64,000 bases of DNA from Siculibacillus sp. (GTDB lineage Bacteria > Pseudomonadota > Alphaproteobacteria > Rhizobiales > Ancalomicrobiaceae), in assembly GCA_030247555.1 (NCBI GenBank), contig JAOTSD010000002.1, positions 79,915 to 143,914 of the forward strand. Reading direction: 5' to 3'. The notes under the pieces were generated by a model. It ran no database searches and was not told where the DNA came from. It saw only the letters and a program-made list of their open reading frames with translations. Positions within the stretch are counted from its first letter, which is position 1, and every line of letters begins with the position of its first letter. Positions 38,070 to 46,949 of the stretch are shown in pieces. Position numbers and translations under genes: made by a program.

Positions 38070-38861
38070 TCACGGTGCCGGGTGCAACTCGGCGGCGCGG
38101 CCGGAGAGCCGATAACCGAGGATGCCGAGCCATTCCTTGACCGCCAGGTCGGCGCTCTTCATCCCCCACAACATCGGCGGGCGGAAGCCGATGCGCCCGG
38201 TGGTGACGTAGGCGGACGGACGGGCGACGATCGCCGTCCAGCCGGCGGCACGGAAGGCGGCGATCGCCCGCGGCATGTGGTAACCGGTGGTCACCAGCCA
38301 CCAGCGCGCGCCCGGCGCCGGCTTCACCAGATCGCGGCTGGCCACCGCGTTCTCCCAGGTGGTGCGCGACCCTTCCTCGAGCACCAGCCGGGCGGGGTCG
38401 ACACCGACGGCGACGAAGAGCCGCTTCATCAGCTCGGCCTCCGATACATCGACCTCGACGATCAGCGCGTTGGAACCGCCGGAGAGCACGATCGGCACGT
38501 CGGGGAAGCGCTTCGCCAGATCCGCCACCTCGAACACTGCCGCGGCCCCTTCGCCGAGGCCGACGACACCGCGCGCCGCGAGCATGCGCGCATCGGTGAA
38601 GCCGCCGAGCACGACGATGCCGACGGGCGGCGGCGCGTCGGCGGCGGGCATTGGGAAGCGGTCCTCGAGTTCGGTGAGCAGGAAGGGGCCGAGCGGCGTC
38701 AGCGTCAGAACCCCGAGGAGTGCGAGGCCGAGGCCGCCGAGCGCCCGTCCGATCCTGCGCAGTCCCACCGCGCCGGCGAGGAGCCCGGCGACGATCAGCA
38801 GCACCGTCAGCGTCGACGGCTGGGCGAAGAGGAAGGCCACCTTCGACAGCGTGAAGAACAT
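38070..38861 (-). CDS. YdcF/ElyC family (DUF218) protein
   Basis: A 263-residue inner-membrane protein: two N-terminal hydrophobic segments (about residues 12-32 and 40-58) then a DUF218 domain with GIVVLGGFT, IVLSGGSN, EEGSRTTWENA and VTTGYHMPRAIAAFR. ElyC, the E. coli relative, supports envelope (peptidoglycan and enterobacterial antigen) synthesis; the biochemical reaction is not settled. ATG 38861 has GAGGAGGGCGAG upstream. clpP lies upstream on the same strand with a hairpin between. Confidence 0.88.
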   Translation of the reverse strand: MFFTLSKVAFLFAQPSTLTVLLIVAGLLAGAVGLRRIGRALGGLGLALLGVLTLTPLGPFLLTELEDRFPMPAADAPPPVGIVVLGGFTDARMLAARGVVGLGEGAAAVFEVADLAKRFPDVPIVLSGGSNALIVEVDVSEAELMKRLFVAVGVDPARLVLEEGSRTTWENAVASRDLVKPAPGARWWLVTTGYHMPRAIAAFRAAGWTAIVARPSAYVTTGRIGFRPPMLWGMKSADLAVKEWLGILGYRLSGRAAELHPAP

Positions 38862-38909
38862 CTCGCCCTCCTCGAGCGGCGTCGTCCTCGCGCCGGCGCC
38901 GCAACGTCA

Positions 38910-38931
38910 GAGGGCCTCTTTCGAGGCCCTC
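38910..38931 (-). terminator. Hairpin after clpP
   Basis: GAGGGCCT (38910-38917) and AGGCCCTC (38924-38931) form a perfect 8-bp stem with a six-base loop, 29 bases after the minus-strand clpP stop. There is no T-run following it on the minus strand, so it may only stabilise the 3' end. Confidence 0.45.
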
Positions 38932-38959
38932 GTCACATTCTCCGGTGGCGACCGTCGCC

Positions 38960-39580
38960 TCAGCCGAGGTCGGCGATGGTCTTGATCACCTTGCCGACCA
39001 GACCGTACTCGATCGCCTCATTCGGCCCCATCCAGTAGTCGCGGTCGGTGTCCTTCTCGACCCGCTCCAGCGACTGGCCGGTGGCGTCGGCGAACATCTG
39101 ATTGAGGCGGTCGCGCATCTTGAGGATCTCGCGCGCCTGGATCTCGATGTCCGTGGCCGGACCTCCGGCGCCGCCGGACGGCTGATGCAGCAGGAAGCGG
39201 GTGTTGGGCAGGCAGAAGCGCTGCTCCTTGGGCACCGAGATGTAGATCAGCGCACCGGCCGAGGCGACCCAGCCGACGCCGATCATTCTGACCGGAACCG
39301 GCACGAAGCGGATCATGTCGTGGATCATGTCGCCGGATTCGACGTGGCCGCCGGGCGAACAGACGATGATGTTGATCGGTTCCTTCGACACGTGGCTGAG
39401 CGCCAGCAGACGGGCGGTGACGTCGCGCGCCAGCTCCTGGGTGATAGAGCCGGTGATCAGAACCGTTCGAGCGTCGAAGAGATGCTTGTCGACCGGCACC
39501 GAGGGCGGCGTCTTGGTCTTCTCGTCGTCCTCTTCCTCGTCGAGGCGGGTGAACCAATAGGTCTTGGGGTTCTTGATCAT
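38960..39580 (-). CDS. ClpP-type ATP-dependent protease subunit (second-type ClpP)
   Basis: A 206-residue ClpP-fold serine protease. The catalytic triad is intact: Ser107 in VASAGALIY, His132 in LLHQPSGG, Asp181 in DRDYWMG. SPGGHVESGDMIHDMI is the oligomerisation helix. It differs from housekeeping ClpP: an acidic N-terminal extension (LDEEEDDEKTKT) replaces the usual axial-loop start, and substrate-site residues differ. Hyphomicrobiales often carry such an additional ClpP not linked to clpX. No clpX or lon gene is near. ATG 39580 lacks a strong ribosome-binding site. Confidence 0.88.
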   Translation of the reverse strand: MIKNPKTYWFTRLDEEEDDEKTKTPPSVPVDKHLFDARTVLITGSITQELARDVTARLLALSHVSKEPINIIVCSPGGHVESGDMIHDMIRFVPVPVRMIGVGWVASAGALIYISVPKEQRFCLPNTRFLLHQPSGGAGGPATDIEIQAREILKMRDRLNQMFADATGQSLERVEKDTDRDYWMGPNEAIEYGLVGKVIKTIADLG

Positions 39581-39834
39581 GGCGCGTCCGGATGAGTGGC
39601 GGCGGGATGTGTGTGACCAAGATGTAGTGGCCTCGCCGGGACGTGTCGACCCCGCTCGACAAAGATGCTCAACGACGACGGAGCCGACCTCACATCGATT
39701 CTGAGAGATTTCAGACAAACCATTGTTTGTGCATAGCTCCATCGATCGACGTACCCAGTGTGGTTCCGCTCGTCCGCCGCAACCCGTCACCGTGCCGCCG
39801 TGCTAGGATGGGAAACCATCGCGGGGGTGTTCCG

Positions 39835-40791
39835 ATGTGGTCCTTCTCGATTCTCCGCTCGCTTCGCCTCGTCCTCGCCACCTGGCCGTTCGTCGTCCTG
39901 CGCGTTCTCGTGCTCGGCGGCCTCTCGCTCGCCTTCGTCGCCGCCGTTGCGGGCGGCGCCGGTCTCGGCTGGACCGTCGGCCACGTCGGCGGCGCGGAAT
40001 TCCGAGCCGGCGCCACCGTCTGGGGCGGGGTGATCGGCGCCGTCGGCGCGATGGTCTGGGTATGGAGCCTTCGGGAATACCTCCTCTACATGATCACCGC
40101 CGGCCACGTCGCGGCGATGGTCATGGTCCACGACGGTCGTCCGCTGCCCTCGGGCCGGGCCAAGATCACCCACGCCGTCGCCGCCGTGAAGACTCGCTTC
40201 GGCGAGATCCACCTGCTCTTCGTCCTCGACCAGTTGGTCAAGGGTGCGGTGAGAGCGGTGACCGGCCTCGTCGGCGGAGCCGACCTCTTCTCCTTCCTGC
40301 CCGGCCTGCGACCGCTGTTCCGATTCCTCGGCGCGGTGCTGCGGATGTCGACGAGCTTCATCGACGAGGTGGTGCTCGCCCGCGAGATCCGTATCGCTTC
40401 CGACGACCCCTGGACCACCGCCCGCCACGGCATCGTCCTCTATGCCCAGAACGCGAAGGCGATCCTGTGGAACGCCGTCTGGCTGACGCTCTTCCGCTGG
40501 CTGATGGCTGTGCTCCTGTTCGTCTTCCTGCTCGCGCCGGTCGGCATCCTCGCCCTGATCGTGCCGGGTCCGACCACCGCCTGGGCGGTGATCTTCACTC
40601 TTCTCTTCGCCCTGGCGGCGCAGCGCGCGGTGATCGATCCCTTCCTGATCGCCTCGACCATGCAGGTCTATTTCGCCCGCACCGAGGGCCAGACGCCCGA
40701 TCCGGACTGGGACGAGAAGCTCGCCGCCGCTTCGGCACCGTTCCGCGACCTCGTCGACCGCGCCCGCGGCGCCTTCGCCGGCGCGGCTTGA
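39835..40791 (+). CDS. Multi-pass membrane protein of unknown function
   Basis: A 318-residue membrane protein with about six hydrophobic segments in two groups: residues 10-95 (VVLRVLVLGGLSLAFVAAVAGG, GVIGAVGAMVWVW, YLLYMITAGHVAAMVMV) and 215-280 (AVWLTLFRWLMAVLLFVFLLAP, AVIFTLLFALAAQRAVIDPFLIA). Between them is an amphipathic region containing HAVAAVKTRFGEIHLLFVLDQLVKG. I do not recognise the family. The YAQNAKAILWNAVWLTLFRWL and QVYF parts vaguely recall choline-transporter-like proteins but this is not established. ATG 39808 is an alternative start. It is a single gene, divergent from clpP. Confidence 0.72.
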   Translation: MWSFSILRSLRLVLATWPFVVLRVLVLGGLSLAFVAAVAGGAGLGWTVGHVGGAEFRAGATVWGGVIGAVGAMVWVWSLREYLLYMITAGHVAAMVMVHDGRPLPSGRAKITHAVAAVKTRFGEIHLLFVLDQLVKGAVRAVTGLVGGADLFSFLPGLRPLFRFLGAVLRMSTSFIDEVVLAREIRIASDDPWTTARHGIVLYAQNAKAILWNAVWLTLFRWLMAVLLFVFLLAPVGILALIVPGPTTAWAVIFTLLFALAAQRAVIDPFLIASTMQVYFARTEGQTPDPDWDEKLAAASAPFRDLVDRARGAFAGAA

Positions 40792-40813
40792 TCGGCGGGC
40801 CTCCGCCGGAGGC

Positions 40814-41362
40814 TCACTTGCGCCCGAAGCAGACCTTCTCGAACCGCTTCAGCGGCTCCTCGATCCCGGCACGCGGCGGGATCGGCTCGAGCGGCAGTTC
40901 GACCGGCTCGCCGTTTTCCACCTGGAGCACGATCGGCCCCGGCGCCTTCAGCACCGGCAGCAACTGCTTCGCCATTCGCTTCCGGGCCGCGGCGTCGAAG
41001 TCAGCCTCGTGCATGAATTTCGGGCCGCCCCCGTCGGGATCGGGTTCGATGTCGCCGTAGACGACGTGGTCGGCATCGGCGACCGTGAGCACGAGACCCA
41101 CTCCGGACGCCCGCTCCGGCAGCCCCCCGACTCCCACCGACGAGACGAAGAACTCGTCGACGTCGCGCAGGCAGCCGATCAGCAGGATGCGCGGCCCCCC
41201 CGCCTCGGGAACCCATTTGAGGAATGCGCGACCCCGCGGGTCGGTGGCGACCGACCAACCGGCCGGATCGCCCTCGTCGGCGACGATCGGGCTCGGCACC
41301 GTCGCGAGCACCGCCACCGCGGCGGCGGCGATGACCAGGGTTCTCGGTGAACGGATCGACAT
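40814..41362 (-). CDS. Hypothetical secreted protein (182 residues)
   Basis: A 182-residue protein with a signal peptide (TLVIAAAAVAVLATVPSPIVADE). The mature part contains RAFLKWVPEAGGPRILLIGCLRDVDEFFVSSVG and EKVCFGRK, with two cysteines that could pair. No named domain is recognised; the single-domain beta-rich look resembles uncharacterised periplasmic proteins of the order. A second small secreted gene lies just upstream on the same strand, so the two may be functionally linked. Confidence 0.65.
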   Translation of the reverse strand: MSIRSPRTLVIAAAAVAVLATVPSPIVADEGDPAGWSVATDPRGRAFLKWVPEAGGPRILLIGCLRDVDEFFVSSVGVGGLPERASGVGLVLTVADADHVVYGDIEPDPDGGGPKFMHEADFDAAARKRMAKQLLPVLKAPGPIVLQVENGEPVELPLEPIPPRAGIEEPLKRFEKVCFGRK

Positions 41363-41414
41363 GTCGGCCTCCTTCGGTCGCGGGAGCGGATCACCCGGCC
41401 CGCCGCCGACGCCC

Positions 41415-41762
41415 TCAATCGAGGAACGGCAGATTGGCGCAGACCAGCCTGCCGGTCTTCCCGTCGATCACCAGCCAGCCGTCGATCGGCCCGCCATCGT
41501 GATCGCGGGCGGCCTTCACCACCACGCGGAAGGCCCAGACCGGGCTCGCCCCGCCACCGCAGACGGTGGCGCTGCGCGGTCCGAAGCGGCGCTCGGTGAT
41601 GTTGGCGAGCACCTGCCGCTCGTCGTCGCCGTAGGGATCGCCCTTCAGGATCTCGACGGCCCGGGCGAGGGCCCGTTTCTCGGTGATCTCGGCGGCGGAG
41701 AGCGGCGACGCCAACAGCGGCATGGCCGCGGCGGCGATGAGAAGGAACGAGAAGCGACGCAT
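41415..41762 (-). CDS. Hypothetical secreted protein (115 residues)
   Basis: A 115-residue protein with a clean signal peptide (FSFLLIAAAAMPLLASPLSAAE). The mature part has EILKGDPYGDDERQVLANI, two cysteines (TVCGGG, LVCANLPF) and a WLVIDGKTGRLVC strand resembling PepSY-like or small beta domains. Not assigned to a family. The frame is open far upstream, but ATG 41762 gives the signal peptide. It lies 52 bases upstream of the 182-residue secreted protein and 110 bases downstream of the globin-coupled cyclase, all on the minus strand. Confidence 0.68.
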   Translation of the reverse strand: MRRFSFLLIAAAAMPLLASPLSAAEITEKRALARAVEILKGDPYGDDERQVLANITERRFGPRSATVCGGGASPVWAFRVVVKAARDHDGGPIDGWLVIDGKTGRLVCANLPFLD

Positions 41763-41872
41763 GGCGGACCCCCGGGCGGCGGTGTCTCGGATCATCCTTG
41801 CGAAAGTCCAGTCTAGCGCTTCGCCGTCGAGCCGCCATGATCCGCCGCAACCGCGACATCGTCGCCGCGCCG

Positions 41873-43267
41873 TCAGCCGATCTCCACCCGGTTCCGCCCG
41901 TTGCTCTTGGCCCGATAGAGAGCGACGTCGGCCCGCGAGATCAGTTGCTGATAGTCGGGATGGTCGTCGTGGACCGCGGCCCCGATGCTGGCGGTGACCG
42001 TGACCGATTGGCCGTTGGGCAGCGGCACCGAGCTGCCGGCGATGCGCTTGCGCAACTTTTCGAGCACCTTGCCGACGTCCTCGTCGGTCACGTCGGTCAG
42101 GCAGATCAGGAATTCCTCGCCGCCATAGCGGAAGGCGAAGTCGCCCGCGCGCAGTTCGTTGGCGATGGTGGCGGCGGTGTATTGCAGCACCACGTCCCCG
42201 GCGTCGTGGCCGAGCTGGTCGTTGACCGACTTGAACTCGTCGAGGTCGAGCAAGGCCACCGCGAAGCTGCGATCCCGGTGCTTGCGGGTGATCGCCACCT
42301 CTCGGCCGAGGACGATCGGAACGAAGCGACGCGACAGCAGGCGGGTCAACGGATCGCGACCGTTCTCCACCTCGATCTGGATCTCGAAGACGGTGTTGAG
42401 GTGGAACTTGATCGCCGAGATTTCGGCGTCGAGCAGTTCGGTCGGCGACGTGGCCCCACTCGTCGCTCCGTCGAAGCGCTCGAGCGCCAGGCGCGGCACG
42501 ATCTGCTCGTCGATGCGCCGGATGCTCTCCTCGATGAGCGGAACCTCCGGGGCGCCGTCGAGCACCGCCAACCCCTTGTGGCGGAACCAGCGACCGAACT
42601 CCGATTTCGCCAGCGGCGGCAGATTGCGGGGGATCGGCCGGTGGAGCGCCAACAGGACGGAGTGCGACCACTCCATCAGCCAGGCGCGCTGGCGTTCGCG
42701 CTCTACCTGCAGGTTCTGCGCCAGGGCGAAGAGGCGATAGGCTTCGTCGGTGCGGGCGATCCGCTCGGAACTGCCGACGAAGCTGGTGATGATCACGGCA
42801 CGCGAGACGTCCATCGTCACGCCGACCCAGTCGGCCGCCGCCAGCAGTTGAACCCGATCGAGCGTCGTCTCGACGAGCCGGTGGATGACGAGACTGCGCA
42901 GCGCGCTCATGCCGCGCACCATCAGGTCCGGCGGCAGCCCGATGCGGGCGTGGACCTCGCCGATCTGCTTCTGATAGGCGACGACGGCGGCGACCTCGGC
43001 CTCGGACTCCGCCGAGAACAGATGGTCGAACCAGTCGGCGAGCAACCGGATGATCCGCTCGCGCCGATCCTCACCGGGCAGGAAGCGGGCCGCGTCCTCG
43101 TCCTGCTCCAACCCGGCGTAGAAACCTTCGATGAACGGGATGCGATGGGCCAGGACGATGCCTCGCACCTGACGGCGAACCTCTGCCGGGCACTCCCGAA
43201 AGGCGGTCAGGTAGCTGCGCACCGCCTCGGGCACGGCCCCGTCGATCCGTTCGTGCACGTCGTTCAT
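41873..43267 (-). CDS. Globin-coupled diguanylate cyclase (DosC-like)
   Basis: A 464-residue soluble sensor. Residues about 15-165 are a globin-coupled sensor domain: FIEGFYAGLEQ gives the likely distal Tyr50, and IGEVHARIGLP gives the haem-binding proximal His106. A helical middle domain (about 170-300) leads to a GGDEF domain with GGEEF at 382-386 and the I-site RAGD at 373-376. It should bind haem and tune cyclic-di-GMP synthesis to oxygen, as DosC does in E. coli. No partner phosphodiesterase is adjacent. ATG 43267 has GCGGAGGGG upstream. Confidence 0.9.
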   Translation of the reverse strand: MNDVHERIDGAVPEAVRSYLTAFRECPAEVRRQVRGIVLAHRIPFIEGFYAGLEQDEDAARFLPGEDRRERIIRLLADWFDHLFSAESEAEVAAVVAYQKQIGEVHARIGLPPDLMVRGMSALRSLVIHRLVETTLDRVQLLAAADWVGVTMDVSRAVIITSFVGSSERIARTDEAYRLFALAQNLQVERERQRAWLMEWSHSVLLALHRPIPRNLPPLAKSEFGRWFRHKGLAVLDGAPEVPLIEESIRRIDEQIVPRLALERFDGATSGATSPTELLDAEISAIKFHLNTVFEIQIEVENGRDPLTRLLSRRFVPIVLGREVAITRKHRDRSFAVALLDLDEFKSVNDQLGHDAGDVVLQYTAATIANELRAGDFAFRYGGEEFLICLTDVTDEDVGKVLEKLRKRIAGSSVPLPNGQSVTVTASIGAAVHDDHPDYQQLISRADVALYRAKSNGRNRVEIG

Positions 43268-43385
43268 GGCCCCTCCGCTGATATGTCGGATCGGCACAGG
43301 ACTAGTCCAAAGGTCGGATGACGTCCAGCGCCCACGACCGGACGTTCCTCCGCTCGGGCCCTTCGCGTTCGAGGCGCAGGTCGGA

Positions 43386-44558
43386 TCAGGCGGTGCGCTC
43401 GAACAGCCGTCGACCGATCAGCATTCGGCGGATTTCGCTCGTCCCGGCGCCGATCTCGTAGAGCTTGGCGTCGCGCAGCAGCCTCCCCGTCGGGCTCTCG
43501 TTGACGTAGCCCATGCCGCCGAGCAGTTGGATGGCGTCGAGCGCCGCCTTGGTCGCCCGTTCGGCGGCGAACAGGATGGCGCCGGCGGAGTCCTCGCGGG
43601 TGGTCTGGCCTCGATCGCAGGCGCGCGCCACCGCATAGACGTAGGCGCGCGAGGCGTTGAGCTCGACGTACATGTCGGCGACCTTGGCCTGAACCAGTTG
43701 GAAGGTGCCGATCGGCGCCCCGAACTGCTTGCGCTCGTGGACGTAGGGCAGGACGATGTCGAGGGCGGCCTGCGCGATGCCGAGCGGTCCGGCGGCGAGC
43801 ACGGCGCGTTCGTAGTCGAGGCCCGACATCAGCACGTTGACGCCCTTGCCGACGGTGCCCAGCACGTTCTCCTCCGGCACCTCGCAGTCCTCGAACACCA
43901 ACTCACCGGTCTCCGAGCCGCGCATGCCGAGCTTGTCGAGCTTCTGGGCCACCGAGAAGCCCTTGAACGACTTCTCGATCAGGAAGGCGGTGATGCCCTT
44001 CGGACCGGCCGACGGATCGGTCTTGGCGTAGACGATCAGCGTGTCTGCCGACGGCCCGTTGGTGATCCAGAGTTTCGTGCCGTTGAGGACGTAACGGTCG
44101 CCCTTCTTGTCGGCCCTGAGCTTCATCGACACGACGTCGGAACCGGCGCCCGGCTCGGACATGGCGAGGCCGCCGAGATGTTCGCCGGAGACCAGCTTGC
44201 CGAGATAGCGCCGCTTCTGGTCATCGTTGGCCCAACGCCGCATCTGGTTGATGCAGAGATTGGAATGCGCGCCGTATGAGAGGCCGATCGAGCCGGAGGC
44301 CCGCGAGATCTCCTCCATGGCGATGCAGTGCTCGAGATAGCCGAGCCCGGCGCCGCCCCACTCCTCCTCCACCGTGATGCCGTGCAGGCCCAGCGCTCCC
44401 ATCTCCGGCCAGAGATGGCGCGGGAACCAGTCCTCGCGATCGATCTTCTCGGCGAGCGGCGCGATCGTGTCCTGCGCATAGCCGCGCACGGTGTCGCGCA
44501 GCATCTCGGCGGTCTCGCCGAGGCCGAAATCGAAGACGGGGCTGGTGTTCGGGATCAT
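43386..44558 (-). CDS. ivd: Isovaleryl-CoA dehydrogenase
   Basis: A 390-residue acyl-CoA dehydrogenase. The FAD-linked signatures [12 protein letters not shown] and [35 protein letters not shown] are complete. The catalytic base is on the helix-G position typical of isovaleryl-CoA dehydrogenase: Glu250 in [15 protein letters not shown], while the usual late Glu (YEGTS) is Gly (YEIGAGTS). It oxidises isovaleryl-CoA to 3-methylcrotonyl-CoA in leucine breakdown, passing electrons to ETF. The rest of the leucine pathway (mccA/mccB) is not adjacent. A strong promoter with a palindrome lies upstream. Confidence 0.95.
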   Translation of the reverse strand: MIPNTSPVFDFGLGETAEMLRDTVRGYAQDTIAPLAEKIDREDWFPRHLWPEMGALGLHGITVEEEWGGAGLGYLEHCIAMEEISRASGSIGLSYGAHSNLCINQMRRWANDDQKRRYLGKLVSGEHLGGLAMSEPGAGSDVVSMKLRADKKGDRYVLNGTKLWITNGPSADTLIVYAKTDPSAGPKGITAFLIEKSFKGFSVAQKLDKLGMRGSETGELVFEDCEVPEENVLGTVGKGVNVLMSGLDYERAVLAAGPLGIAQAALDIVLPYVHERKQFGAPIGTFQLVQAKVADMYVELNASRAYVYAVARACDRGQTTREDSAGAILFAAERATKAALDAIQLLGGMGYVNESPTGRLLRDAKLYEIGAGTSEIRRMLIGRRLFERTA

Positions 44559-44612
44559 GGTTTCCTCCAGGCGAGGCGGCCCTCTGACGGGGCACGGCGC
44601 ATCGCTCGACTT

Positions 44613-44640
44613 TTTCTAACGGACGTTCGTTTGTTGTCAA
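44613..44640 (-). promoter_or_regulatory. ivd promoter with palindromic operator between -35 and -10
   Basis: On the minus strand a perfect TTGACA (44635-44640) is 16 bases from TAGAAA (44613-44618). Between them sits AACGAACGTCCGTT (44618-44631), a 14-bp palindrome with one mismatched pair. A repressor bound there would block RNA polymerase. TetR- or MerR-type regulators of leucine/isovalerate genes bind comparable sites. No regulator gene is adjacent. The A/T-rich patch stands out in the GC-rich region. Confidence 0.6.
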
Positions 44641-44783
44641 TTCCGGTGAATGGTACGTGGCGCGGCGCGAGCGGGACACGGGAACGGCGTTGGAGAGAGG
44701 TTAGTCGGCGGCGGGGTGGCCGGCAATGGCGCGGGAGGATGCCGAAAGGCGCAATGGGCGCCCGAGGTGTCCTCCGCCCCATC

Positions 44784-44916
44784 CCCCCGTCATCGCCGGG
44801 CCCGACCCGGCAACCCGGCCGAGCCCCGACACGCGCGCGGGGCGGCGGGACATCCCAGCGGTCTCTCCACTCGCGGCTCGGCCTCATGGGTCCCCGGTCG
44901 AGCCCGGGGGGTAGGG
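44784..44916. repeat. Alphaproteobacterial intergenic palindromic repeat (degenerate)
   Basis: The left end CCCCGTCATCGCCGGGCCCG and following GACCCGGCAACC, and the right end CATGGGTCCCCGGTCGAGC followed by CCGGGGGGTA, are near-copies of a repeat widely seen between genes in Alphaproteobacteria. Each end forms a hairpin (CCGGGCCCGACCCGG; CCCCGGTCGAGCCCGGGG). The middle part is GC-rich filler. It lies in the 497-base gap between ivd and mgtE. The rest of that gap (44917-45055) has nothing that I can identify. Confidence 0.55.
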
Positions 44917-45055
44917 CGTGAGGAGGTCGGGTGGGCAAATCGAGGGCGCTCCCGAGCGGGCGACGGATCGGCCGGGTCGAGGACCGCCGGTCCTGCGCCG
45001 TCGTCGGGCCGGCGGCGGGTTCCGCTTTGGGCGATTCCGCCCGACGGCGCGCCCC

Positions 45056-46525
45056 TCACGCCGCCCCGAACCACCAGGTCGCCAACCCGAGCACGGCGAA
45101 GAAGCCGACGCAGTCGGTGACGGTGGTGACGAAGACGCCGGAGATCACCGCCGGATCGCCGCCGAACTTCTCGATCACCAGCGGGATACCGACCCCGGCG
45201 AGCCCGGCCGCGATCAGGTTCAGCACCATCGCGCCGCCGACCACCATGCCGAGCTGGATCTGGCCGTACCACGCCCACACCGACACGCCGACGATCACCG
45301 CGAAGGCGAGGCCGTTGAGGAAGGCGACCATCACCTCGCGATTGACGAAGCGGGCGAGATTGAGGGAACCGACCTCACGGGTGGCGAGCGCACGCACCGC
45401 CACGGTCATCGTCTGGGTGGCGGCGACGCCCCCCTGCCCGGCCACGACGGGGGCCAACGCGGCGAGCGCCACGATGCGGGCGATGGTGTCCTCGAAGAGC
45501 CCGATGACGCTGGCCGCCAGGAAGGCGGTGAGCAGATTGACGAAGAGCCAAGTGAAGCGGTTGCGGGTGGCGTACCAGACGGTGTCGGAGATCTCTTCGT
45601 CGCCGACGCCGGCCAGCGCGCGCAGGTCCTCTTCCGCCTCTTCCTTGACGACGTCGACGACGTCGTCGGCGGTGACCACGCCGACCAGCCGGTCGCCCTC
45701 GTCGAGCACCGGCATCGAGATCAGGTCGTAGCGCTCGAACAGGCGGGCGACTTCTTCGCGGTCCTCGTCGACCCGGGCGGTGACGCGCACCTCGTCGACG
45801 ATGTCGCCCACCGGGATCAGCCGCTTGGCCCTGAGGATCTTGTCGAGCGCCACCGTGCCGACCAGCCGGAAGGAGGGCTCGACGACGTGGATCTCGTAGA
45901 AGTCGTCCGGCAGATCTTCGGTCTCCCGGCAGTAGTCGATCACCTGCCCCACCGTCCAGTAGGGCGGCACGGCGATGAACTCCGTCTGCATCAGACGGCC
46001 GGCCGATTCCTCCGGATAGTCGAGCGAGCGCTCCAGGCTGAGCCGTTCGGCCGCCGGGAAGGTCTCGAGGATGGCGTCCTGCTTGGCCTCGTCGAGGTCC
46101 TCGAGGATGTAGACCGCGTCGTCGGAATCGAGGTCCTTGACGCCCTCGACCACGGTCTCGTGCGGCAGGTCGTCGATCAGTTGGACGCGCACCGTCTCGT
46201 CGACGTCGACGAGGGCGGAAAATTCGAACTCGTCGCCGAGCAGATGGACGAGGCGGGGCCGTTCGTCGGCATCGAGCGCCTCGATCAGGTCGGCGAGATC
46301 CGCCTCGTGCAGATCTTCGGCGAGGGCATGGAGACGTTCGACGTCGGCGGCGGCGATCGCCTCGGAGACGGCCTCGACGAAGTCGCGCGTGAGATCGCCG
46401 TCCTCGTCGCGCACCTCCGGCAGAGCCGGCGGCGGCGGGGGTGGGGGGGCGCTCGTGTCCGCGGCGGGCACGACGGGCGGCGCCGTGGCCTCGGCGCCGG
46501 GCGGGGCGATGTCTCTGTCGGTCAC
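45056..46525 (-). CDS. mgtE: Magnesium transporter MgtE
   Basis: A 489-residue magnesium channel. A Pro-rich N-terminal tail (a run of prolines near residue 30) precedes the MgtE N domain (about 55-160, helical repeats LHALAEDLHEADLADLIEALD), two CBS domains (about 165-290, AVPPYWTVGQVIDYCRE and YDLISMPVLDEGDRLVGVVT) and five membrane segments (about 315-489). The pore segment has LAALAPVVAGQGGVAATQT with the conserved Pro. The N and CBS domains close the channel when Mg is high. No Mg riboswitch is seen before it. The gene is divergent from the polysaccharide deacetylase. Confidence 0.95.
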   Translation of the reverse strand: MTDRDIAPPGAEATAPPVVPAADTSAPPPPPPPALPEVRDEDGDLTRDFVEAVSEAIAAADVERLHALAEDLHEADLADLIEALDADERPRLVHLLGDEFEFSALVDVDETVRVQLIDDLPHETVVEGVKDLDSDDAVYILEDLDEAKQDAILETFPAAERLSLERSLDYPEESAGRLMQTEFIAVPPYWTVGQVIDYCRETEDLPDDFYEIHVVEPSFRLVGTVALDKILRAKRLIPVGDIVDEVRVTARVDEDREEVARLFERYDLISMPVLDEGDRLVGVVTADDVVDVVKEEAEEDLRALAGVGDEEISDTVWYATRNRFTWLFVNLLTAFLAASVIGLFEDTIARIVALAALAPVVAGQGGVAATQTMTVAVRALATREVGSLNLARFVNREVMVAFLNGLAFAVIVGVSVWAWYGQIQLGMVVGGAMVLNLIAAGLAGVGIPLVIEKFGGDPAVISGVFVTTVTDCVGFFAVLGLATWWFGAA

Positions 46526-46949
46526 GGTCGTCTCCCGCCGGGATCGTTCGCGTCGGATGCGCGCCGAGATCTAGCCGTCGTCGGACCACGAGGCCAGCGG
46601 AAAACGACTTCTCTCCACCGCCTGCGGCAACGATGTGACCTCGGCGCGGAATGCCCCGAACGACCGGCGCACCGGCCGTCTCCCCGGCCACGGAACCGCC
46701 ACCTTGCGCGACGAGACTGTGACCTCGTTAACGCGCCGTTGAGAAAATCGGCCCTAGATTGGTTAACGACATCTTGCGCCACCGCGTGTCGATGCAGCAT
46801 CCGTATTTCCACGTGAGGGAGCGGATCACGCCTCGAGCCGGACGGCGCACCCACGGACCCGTCCGATGCCGACCGACCGGCGGCGCGGACCCCATCAGCG
46901 AAGACGGACGAGGGCGCCCCGGACCCGACCCGTCGTAGTGGAGTTCGAC
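46526..46949. other. Divergent intergenic region between mgtE and a polysaccharide deacetylase
   Basis: A 424-base gap. It contains the CtrA-like site listed separately and an A/T-richer patch at about 46726-46790 that probably carries the deacetylase promoter, with GTTAAC repeated at about 46727 and 46772. I see no gene and no Mg-sensing leader before mgtE. Confidence 0.45.
46728..46742. promoter_or_regulatory. CtrA-like site upstream of the polysaccharide deacetylase
   Basis: TTAA (46728-46731), seven bases, TTGA (46739-46742): one mismatch from TTAA-N7-TTAA. A second TTAAC half-site lies about 40 bases downstream (46773-46777). Located about 210 bases before the ATG at 46950. Same variant as at 34404-34418. 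Confidence 0.33.

Noticed and set aside
44785..44915. CRISPR or tRNA-like structure in the ivd-mgtE gap
   Set aside because: The hairpins belong to one degenerate intergenic palindromic repeat; there are no regularly spaced copies and no cloverleaf.
46526..46949. Magnesium riboswitch ahead of mgtE
   Set aside because: The gap shows no recognisable M-box core on the minus strand; the A/T-rich parts are closer to the divergent deacetylase.
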